Below are positions 34,559-64,000 of a stretch of DNA of 64,000 nt, in pieces (position 1 is the stretch's first letter; each line of letters opens with the position of its first letter). The DNA lies in NCBI RefSeq assembly GCF_017654505.1, contig NC_054555.1:5076835-5140834 (forward strand). Direction: 5' to 3'. The DNA is from Polyodon spathula (Eukaryota > Chordata > Actinopteri > Acipenseriformes > Polyodontidae). The notes under the pieces were generated by a model, which saw nothing but the letters and a program-made list of their open reading frames with translations, made no database searches and was not told the DNA's origin. The position numbers and the translations under genes were made by a program.

Positions 34559-34833
34559 GGTAACATTTTACATTGTGTCTCTAATTACATTGAATTTACA
34601 CAGCAGTTACTTAGCAAATTCATGTGTACTTACACATAATTACACATATATTTACAAAGTACAATGTATTTAATGTGTAAATCTTATTGCACAACCTATA
34701 CCTAAGCCTGTCCCTAACCCTTTTCATATACAATTGTGTACTTACATATATTGTGCAAAAAAGATTTACACATTATGTACATTGTGACATGTAAATACAC
34801 AGTCATTAGAGACACCTAATGTAAAGTGTTACC
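34559..34833. mobile_element. hAT-type MITE with 8-bp target duplication
   Basis: The left end GGTAACATTTTACATT then GTGTCTCTAATTAC pairs with the right end GTCATTAGAGACACCTAATG then TAAAGTGTTACC as inverted repeats of about 30 bp. ATTAACTG directly flanks both sides (34551-34558 and 34834-34841), an 8-bp duplication typical of hAT elements. At 275 bp with no coding capacity, it is non-autonomous. Confidence 0.85.
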
Positions 34834-36787
34834 ATTAACTGTTTTATAGAAACACATTATTAATATTAGTTCTGTTCCATAGTCTAGAATTGGGACTAAG
34901 ATGAAATGTAGATATGACAGATACATTTCAGTCTTACTTCTTGGGGAAGAGTTTTGTGAAGCTCCAACCAAACTGTATTACTTGAATACATTAAGAAACT
35001 TTCTGCATTTATCGTCAGTCATTAAAAAAAAAAACCAGTATCTGTGCTCACTGATTACCTCATCAGAAAGGTGCACAAAAATTATGTCTAGCATTTCACT
35101 CCCTGTAATTCCATTACATTCACTTGACTCTTAAGAACCAGTTACAGGAAATTACTTTAATTTCAAGGTTACTGGATTAAACCACTTATGATACTTTCAT
35201 GATTAATGATTTGTCATTGCGTATGATAGTTGATTACCATTCTGTGAAATCTTGGAAACATTTATTCAAATATTTTAAAATATGCAGCTTTGTATTCTTT
35301 CCTATCCGCGTCTATTGTAAGATTTCTCCTAATTGTTTTATTCTTCTGTGAAAAGGAACCACTGTTATGGAGGCCCTACATATGTATGAAGTCATGTAAG
35401 CTGCTGGTTCAACCAGAAATATAACTGCAATACATTTGTTAAAGTGTGCTCTAAACTAAACGTTACTTTATTTCCAGGTGATATACAGTTAACAAGTTAT
35501 TGTGTGTCATAATGGTAATGATAAGATGAATTGGTGATTGGAAAGTTTAATTTACAATTTGATTGACTGACTCCAACAAATAAAAACGTTTTAAAATTAG
35601 TGTCCATGTTTCTGTCAGTGGCATTAGTATCTTTGTTGTGGATAAATAGAGTCATAATTATATATTCAAATTAGTTCTGTTTCTTTGTTGTGCGATGAGC
35701 CATTTATCAGCTTACTAGGTATTCTCCCCTGACAGCGTTTGATAGTACTGGCCGAAGGGCATATAATGAACAAATACATTTTTTACATCTTTTATCATAT
35801 CAGATTATTGGTCCTTGAAACTGCAAATCCAAGTACAGTCTTTTTGTTATATATGGGGCGCTGACCCACTGTCTTATCAGACATGAACAGACATGAAGAG
35901 TCAGTGATGTCAATTTGTTAGAGGACTATACTTTGCATTCTGTTCATTTAATGGATATTTTATGTATATCAAGGTAAATCTTCAATTACAAACATTGTTG
36001 TGGAAAAGGTGGGACAGTAGATGAATTACGGGTTTTCTTAATTGTATTATGTGTAACAGTCTTTGGATTGAACTGCTGTGCAGTTTCAGTGAAGAATGTT
36101 TAATGAATTTTTAATGCTAACATGAAACAGTAGAACTTGGTTTAGATTCTTTCTTGTTAAGTACTATAGTGTCGATAATGCTGATTCTTTCCCAAAGGAC
36201 TTGCCAGTGTGGTGTCATGCAAAACACTGTAGAAACCAAACTCCAATGGGGAAATTGAAGCTATTGGAGATTTAATGATTCAACACACGTGTTCAAACGC
36301 AGAATCACCTTTCAGGGAAGAAAAAGATATTTGCCAAGTTCCTCAGTGTGATGATCTTACAAATAGCCACTTTATCTGACTTGAAGTCTCTCAGAGAATA
36401 AATCTTTGTTTTTCTCTGAGTTAGACAAAAACAAATGTTGCCATGTTTGTCTTAGTGGTATCTTTCATACTGTACTGTCTATTTCATTAAATTGCCTAGT
36501 ATTAATGTAAAAACAAATACTTCAAAACACAGCACTGTAAAGCTAGGAAAGTAGACACATTTGCTTCAAATCTACTGCATGTCAACCTTACAGATACAGC
36601 TGGTGCACAATCATTGAACACAATGAATCACAGCTACACCAGCTGACAGTATATTTATACCTTTGCTATCAACAATCCATAGGGCTGTAAATATTTCTAT
36701 GCAAACGTCCAGCAGTGTCTGGAATCTGCTGTTTATTGTATTTTTGTTTATTTGCATTCAAAATTTTTGAATATACTGAAATAATAA

Positions 36788-36790
<3 letters not shown>

Positions 36791-36822
<32 letters not shown>
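36791..36822. repeat. Poly-A run
   Basis: About 30 consecutive A. Confidence 0.9.
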
Positions 36823-36823
<1 letters not shown>

Positions 36824-37992
36824 CTGATGATAATCAAATTAAGAGGTAAGGAAACTATTTTAACCCCAAATCCTGGAAATGTTAATAAATATGTTCACAT
36901 TTCTAGTCAAGTTAACAGGCTAGAAAGTGCAATTAATAAATAAAGACCTTTAAACAGTCTTGGAATGCCTCACATTCATTAACTCACTTGGATCCACATC
37001 ATTTCCTGTAGAGCTGGGGATATTGCATTAACAATGATATGAAGTATAATTGTATGATAAGGCAAGTGCACATTTTTGGAGCATTTCTGCATCTTTTATT
37101 GCTTACTAATAAGGTTGTTTAGTGTAGATTTTTTTAAATATGCAGATGGTCTTGAATAATACATGGCAGTAAAGTACATTTTTGAATCACAAACAGTAGG
37201 TTCAATTCAAAGCTGTATTATGGATTTTAATAACATTTTAATTTATAATTAAAACAATCTGAATGAAGTTCATATTCGATTTGCAACTGGATATAATCAA
37301 TCACAATATTACAATAGACCACTTACGGTACACTACCACTGCTGAAGACTTTCTTTATATAGGATCTCCAACTGATTTTCAACAGAGACAAGAAACAAAA
37401 ACTATACAGCAGTAAAAGTGAATGTTGACTGTATTTTTTCTGTATTACAAGGCCTACATATCACCATAACACTGAAAGACCATACGATATGTCTGTTGCC
37501 CCTGGCAACGATCAGACCTCCAGATTTCCATTTAGAGAACTGTGTAAATTATAGGAATTTGATATCAGATGGTCATTGTAATAAGATATTATCAAATAGT
37601 AGGGAAATGTAGTTTAACAGATTAATAACAGAACTACAATTAAATCTAAATAAGCAAGAAACCAATTACATATTCTCCAAAGTGGGCTCTTATTTTTTAT
37701 ATCAGGAAACAACACCCCCTGGTAACAAGGCCTGTATTTATAAACTCTCTGACTCATACTATACAACATGCAAATTAGTCTGCAGCCATATGGCAGTGCC
37801 TGCATTTAGAAAGGGTGATAAAACCAATTACAAATTTGCTTTAAAAATGTGTTTAACCCTCGTAGTCCTGGTGGAACCTCAAGCTCTTGGTTGTGTATTA
37901 TTATTATTATTATTAAATAATGAATAAACACAATCACAATACGTAAATTAACCATCTGTGGACAATAGGTAACGGTTTATGCCAAATAAATG

Positions 37993-37994
<2 letters not shown>

Positions 37995-38056
<62 letters not shown>
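37995..38056. repeat. (AAT)n microsatellite
   Basis: About 20 AAT units. Confidence 0.95.
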
Positions 38057-38059
<3 letters not shown>

Positions 38060-40798
38060 AAAACATGCCAATGGAAATCAAGTTCGAACCTTACGGGACT
38101 TCAAGGTCTGTCTGAGGTAGCGTATAAATATGTTTAAAAGAAAAAAAAAAAGCTGTCCTGTTCTCATGTATATTCAATAAAGGAGTTTATTGTTCAGCTT
38201 GACAACAATAATTCCTGACTGGAAGGGTTATCTGTGTCTAATGTATTTTCTGTGTATAGTAGGCTAGGTATACAATCTCAGGTTTTCTGAGGTGATGCAA
38301 TGTAATAATCAGGTGGCAGACCTCATGACCAACTGAAATTGTTTAATGTCTACAACAATAACAATGGAGCACTTGGCTGGGCTAGACATGCTTTTCAAAA
38401 TGGTTTGGTGGTTTTCAGTAGATTTCAGTAATAGCAGAATGCAATTCTTATTGTGATTCAGGCTAAAGAGAGAAATAATAATACCTACTTCTAAACAGTG
38501 TTTGTTATCGAAACATCTATTCTTTTATAACACACTGTCAAGCACTTCTTAGCATTCGGTTACTTAGGTTAAAAATGTGCCAAATGGTTACACTAATAAT
38601 CCATGAAACGGCACACTATTGCATAATATATACACAGTCCTTGTACTTTCAGGTTTCCTCTGAAGACAGTCCACCCCAGCAGATGAAAGGTTACCTTTGA
38701 TACCACAGCCTGTAATCTCCAGGGCTTCTCAAAGCCATCCCTGCCTCTCCAGCTGGTCTCTTGCTTAGGGGTCATGTTGGTGCCAGTGTAGTTTACAATA
38801 CTCTCTGATAAAATAGCATACATTACTCACATCAAAAGCTTAAAATAAAAACACATCTTGTACCACAAATCCAATAGACTATATACAGTGTGCTCGAAAA
38901 CTGATTTCCTTTTTTGGTAATTAGGTATACTGAACCACAGGTGATATGATTCTAAAATAGTATTGGATATCATGTTATAATGCTTCTTCTTGTTTATATA
39001 GAGTGCCTCAAACTTGGCAATTCCTGTAATGTGTGGAACTGTGCCTTTATAGGACATTGTGCCTGTGGTGCAATTGTCATAATTGAATTCATGATTCTAT
39101 TGGTTGTTCTTCGGTCAGTAAAACAATGTGACCCCCGGAACACAAGAAAGAAGCAGAATAAATAACTCTGAAACCCAGACTTCTAATGCCTTCTGATTCC
39201 AACTCCACAGAGACAGTATATTGTTTAATGCGACAATTTTATTGTAAAATTCCACAGTTGAGTGCAATTCCTTGTGAAAAGGTTTTGAAGTACATACAGT
39301 ATATATTGAAGAACTGAACAATCATTAATCAGTTTCCTCTTTGTCGACAACTCAAACGAGCAAAACGTATCACTCAGTTATTACTGAAAACATTACCCCT
39401 AAGAGATTTATGTGAGATATGTCTTATACTTGATGGTCCTGAAAATATCTGTAAATTATTATTTACATGCGATCCAAGTTTAGTAGTTGAAGAATTCACC
39501 AGCCAATTCAGTTTAGTAATGCAAAGGCTTTATTTTGTTCAATGAAAATATATGCCAGTAAATAGTATCAGAATTCCATTGGATTTGGCACTGCGGGATA
39601 TGATGCAGCTAAACCCACATATTCTGAGAAAATGTTACTTTTGGTAGGTGAGCCAGATTGAAATGAATTAATCAATTCTTCTAACCCACAATTGTGGAAC
39701 AAAAATATTTATTTTGGGTCACACATTTATATTTTCCCACTCAGAAGACAACTCCAGACTGTTAGGCAGAATGCTGGAAAGTGGCAAATATCTTACACAA
39801 AACAAGCAATGCCATAGATATTACTGTGTCACTTCGCCTGTCATCTTGACCCCTCCACCAGACCATGCACAGAAGTCATTAACAGCTAAATAAAGTAAAT
39901 CAATGGTTTTGATTGGCTAAAAAAAAAAAAAAAAAAAAAACTTCAAATAAATGTAATAGGACACTTCATTATTTTGGACTGCAGGCTTTACATATCACTT
40001 TGTTTATAATGTATAGTTTGACGAACAATAAAACAAATACTACTTTATAAGCACAAAATGTTTGCCCTCTTCCAGTTGCTCCAAATAAAAAAAGAGGAAG
40101 AGTTTAGTGAGAAAACCAAACACATATATAGAATGTATCACCAAGTTATGTATGTTTCATAAAGTCCAATAGGAATTAAACAGGTTTGTTAGTTAGTTTA
40201 TAGGTTATAGTTCAGATAATGGTTAGAAATTATGCACATTATACAATATAACTAATCTTGCTTTCACACTGCTTGACAGGAAACTAGTGTAAAATGTACT
40301 GTTCCCAATTTACCTTTACATTTACGTTCCAATTGGATGATCATCTCCACACTGTGTTCCTTGTAAAACATAAGGCGAAAGAATCAACCCAACTCACCCA
40401 TGCCATCAAAGCCAATGAAAACATTGCTTTTCCCAGGCTTTGGAATTTAAAATGTTGTACAGGTAGATATACCAATAAAGAAAAAAGCGCACACCTTTTG
40501 GTGGTGTAAGTAACTATTCACCTGTCCCAGAAACTGATCATTTTCCTTTCATTGCATGATTGATTTGACAGTTCAAATGCTTTCTCTGTATTATGAGTTT
40601 GTTGCTCTGGGGTCCTTTGCACCTGTGGTGGTTTTTTCTGTCAGGTATAGTCTTGCTATGCTAGGAAACAAAATGTATATGATGGATTACTGTAAGCCAT
40701 GCCATAGCAAATCATATTTCTACACATGAAGGGATATGGACAATGAGAAAATGACCACTAGGGGCAGGGTAAAGCTAGAATGGGGTTGGATCCCACAT

Positions 40799-40823
40799 TG
40801 GGTTAGGGTTAGGGTTAGGGTTA
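40799..40823 (+). repeat. Interstitial telomeric repeat
   Basis: About four (TTAGGG) units in a row (GGGTTAGGGTTAGGGTTA), the vertebrate telomere motif, embedded in unique sequence. Confidence 0.9.
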
Positions 40824-41920
40824 TACAGTATACTGATGGCCACTTACCTAAAATTATATTTATTTTTAGCAGCTTTTGTAATCAAGTTACAAAACAAGCA
40901 GCACTTGCGATACAGATAACAATTGGGGAATTGTATATAAGTAATTGCGTTCAGATATCATAGTTTTTGTTCTTGATAATTTTTTTTAAAGCTGCTCTAA
41001 TGATAGAGATGCCCTGATTAAAATGTAATCCTAGGGTTAGTTTGCAATTCATGTATCTTTTTTTTTTGTTTTGTTTTTTAAAAACAAACAAACAAAAAAA
41101 AAACACTTTGAAACAGTTTGCATCTGTTGCTGCATTTACCTGATTAGATTTCATGCGCATTGGAAACAGGCAGAGAAAAAAAAAATAAAAAAAATGTATC
41201 CATTTTAATTTACAGGAGTTTTCCATAGACAACAGGATAAAAGACCATAGTACATATTTTCTTTTTTTTTTTCTTGGCCTGAAAAAATGCATGCAGTAAA
41301 TTGAAACCACTACATTCTATTCATATATTTACAACATGTTTACATTTTATTACAGACCATATATTTTTATAGCCCTGTCCATACCATTAAAGGCAAGGCG
41401 TGATCAATTTAAGCTTTTACAGTAGGTCTGTAATGCCAATATAGTTATGGAACTGAGTAAAACAACTGAAGTTGCCTAAATTAGCAGGCACTACTTCCTG
41501 ATTAATATTATTAAACTGTTTTATTCCTTTACTATGCAGTAGTCTCTTTCAATTGGCAATTGCACACATTTTTTAAATACACTAAACCATTGTTAATAAA
41601 TAAATAAATATTTGATCGAAAAAAATCATCTTCCAGATCTATCGGCTGTGATTTGTATTTCTTGACCACAAGCTAATCAGACAATGGAACTGCAGCCTGT
41701 GTCTCTAGAATACACTTACTTTCAGAAAACAGCAACAGTAGAATGGAAACGTGCATGAGAAAGCCTGACACTATGCCTTCCTGAGCTGCATTCACAAGCA
41801 CCGAATTTAGGTTACAGTATCTGACTGCGTCTCGTCAATCCGTACCTGTCCTAGCCATGAAGGTATCAATGAGACAGCATTTCAGTCTGTACAGAATTCA
41901 GCTCTATGCTTTATGATATT

Positions 41921-41926
41921 TTTATT
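41921..41926 (-). terminator. Candidate proximal polyadenylation signal for gabrg2
   Basis: AATAAA on the minus strand, about 200 nt after the TAG stop. Further AATAAA copies lie near 41519-41524 and 41346-41351, so the true 3' end may be further out. The mammalian 3' UTR is longer than 200 nt, and which site is used cannot be told from sequence. Confidence 0.3.
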
Positions 41927-42125
41927 CAATCTAAACTAAAATAATATAAAATAATAATACAATCTAAAATAATAATACAAAAATTATAATAATAATTAAG
42001 GTCAATACAATTAAAATAATAAAAAAGACAAACACTGTATGCTTGTTTTGCTAGGGGCCCATAGACCAAAAAAGATATGGTCTTGCAAGCGGATTTTGAT
42101 ATTAAGGCCAGCTATATCTATTACC

Positions 42126-63035
<20,910 letters not shown>

Positions 63036-63176
63036 CTAATAACAACAGAAAGACAATTTTAAAGCAGCCGCAGATACCATTAAGTTGCTTACCAATTAAT
63101 ATCAGATATGGATATTCGGGGTCTTATAAGAGGGGGGATGGGGGGGCATGTTAAAAACTGCCAAATCTAAGGGAAA

Positions 63177-63179
<3 letters not shown>

Positions 63180-63267
<88 letters not shown>
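63180..63267. repeat. Compound (TC)n(TA)n microsatellite
   Basis: TC to 63214, then TA with one TAATA break. Confidence 0.95.
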
Positions 63268-63269
<2 letters not shown>

Positions 63270-63632
63270 GATTTGCTGTGTTCTATACACTGCAATGAAG
63301 GTTCAGTTTAAGTGGCTTGCATGAGAGACAAGACAAGAGATCGGCTGAAAGAATGACTCAAGTGATATCTAATGAATGGTTTCAACAGTTTATTAAATTG
63401 ATACAATTTGCATTATAGGAATGTGCATATGCTGTGTTAGAAATACACCGTCATATGGTCATTATATTTAATCACAAATGAAAACATCAAAGTTTGTCGT
63501 GGCTTGTGCTCTTTCATTAACCTAGATACTCATGCAGCCTGCGTGGTATGAATCAAGTTCACAAAGTATATAATTAAACTTGAACTGTGAACTAGATGTG
63601 AACTTAATACACTGGAATAATACACAGTACAT

Positions 63633-63660
63633 ACAGCTGCAGCCAAAGGTTTTGCATCCG
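63633..63660 (+). mobile_element. Tc1/mariner-like terminal fragment
   Basis: TACAGCTGCAGCCAAAGGTT followed by TTGCATC, close to the fish Tc1-like end consensus and preceded by TA-rich sequence. Only one end is seen before the window ends. Confidence 0.55.
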
Positions 63661-63690
63661 CCTAACAGGTTTAGGATTTAAGACCTAATT

Positions 63691-63739
<49 letters not shown>

Positions 63740-64000
63740 GTATATATATATATTATATTATATAATATATATATTTTGTACTACATATAAAACATGTAGA
63801 TATTTTATTAATGTAAATCGCAGATAGTGTATTGGAAGACATAATAGTAGAACAGTATATTAGATTAGATTTTGAAATGCCACATTTTTCACATTTTGTC
63901 GGTGTTTTGATAAGTATATGGAAAATTAACAAGCGGTATGTAATTCAATATATTATTCAGCAGGCTGCATTCAACTTTATCAAGCAAAACAAGTTAATAC

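Larger units (their letters stand above)
34842..40798. other. No gene seen
   Basis: AT-rich DNA with poly-A (36791, 39918) and (AAT)n runs. Short frames only, none recognisable. Confidence 0.5.
63036..64000 (-). other. Part of gabrg2 intron 1
   Basis: I see no exon 1, signal peptide or CpG-rich promoter here. The stretch holds a (TC)n(TA)n tract at 63180-63267, a Tc1-like end at 63633-63660, and an imperfect (TA)n tract at 63694-63775. The start codon must be beyond the right edge of the window. Confidence 0.7.

Noticed and set aside
40951..41310. Minus-strand frame of 119 codons rich in Phe and Lys
   Set aside because: It is driven by poly-A/T runs; in the presumed 3' region of gabrg2.
63036..64000. 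Search for gabrg2 exon 1
   Set aside because: No Met-led hydrophobic signal peptide ending in a phase-2 donor was found; exon 1 is most likely beyond the window.

Overview
The window looks like nuclear DNA from a ray-finned fish. It is AT-rich, its genes are broken by GT-AG introns, it carries many (TA)n, (CA)n and (GATA)n tracts, and it holds fish-type tRNA-derived SINEs and Tc1-like ends. The SINE consensus resembles what I recall from sturgeon and paddlefish (Acipenseriformes); that placement is inference, not proof.

Only one protein-coding gene can be supported: the GABA-A receptor gamma-2 subunit gene (gabrg2) on the minus strand. Nine coding exons lie between 63035 and 42126. They correspond to exons 2-10 of the vertebrate gene, including the 24-nt alternative exon that separates the long and short gamma-2 isoforms. 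The joined exons give one continuous frame of 438 complete codons plus a TAG stop. The first exon (5' UTR, start codon, signal peptide) must lie beyond position 64000, so neither start codon nor promoter is in the window.

Layout: 1-42125 is the region 3' of gabrg2. I see no convincing gene there. It holds SINEs, a possible solo LTR, a 33-bp minisatellite of 18 units, a short hAT-type MITE with an 8-bp target duplication, two copies of a terminal-inverted-repeat element, an interstitial telomeric run and simple repeats. 42126-63035 is gabrg2; its introns contain microsatellites, a foldback element, SINE fragments, a 5S-rRNA-like repeat and Tc1-like ends. 63036-64000 is intron 1 sequence.

The window holds no operon, CRISPR array or multi-gene system. 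The most biologically interesting items are the diverged 8-residue cassette exon of gabrg2 with its flanking splice signals, and the structured repeats.
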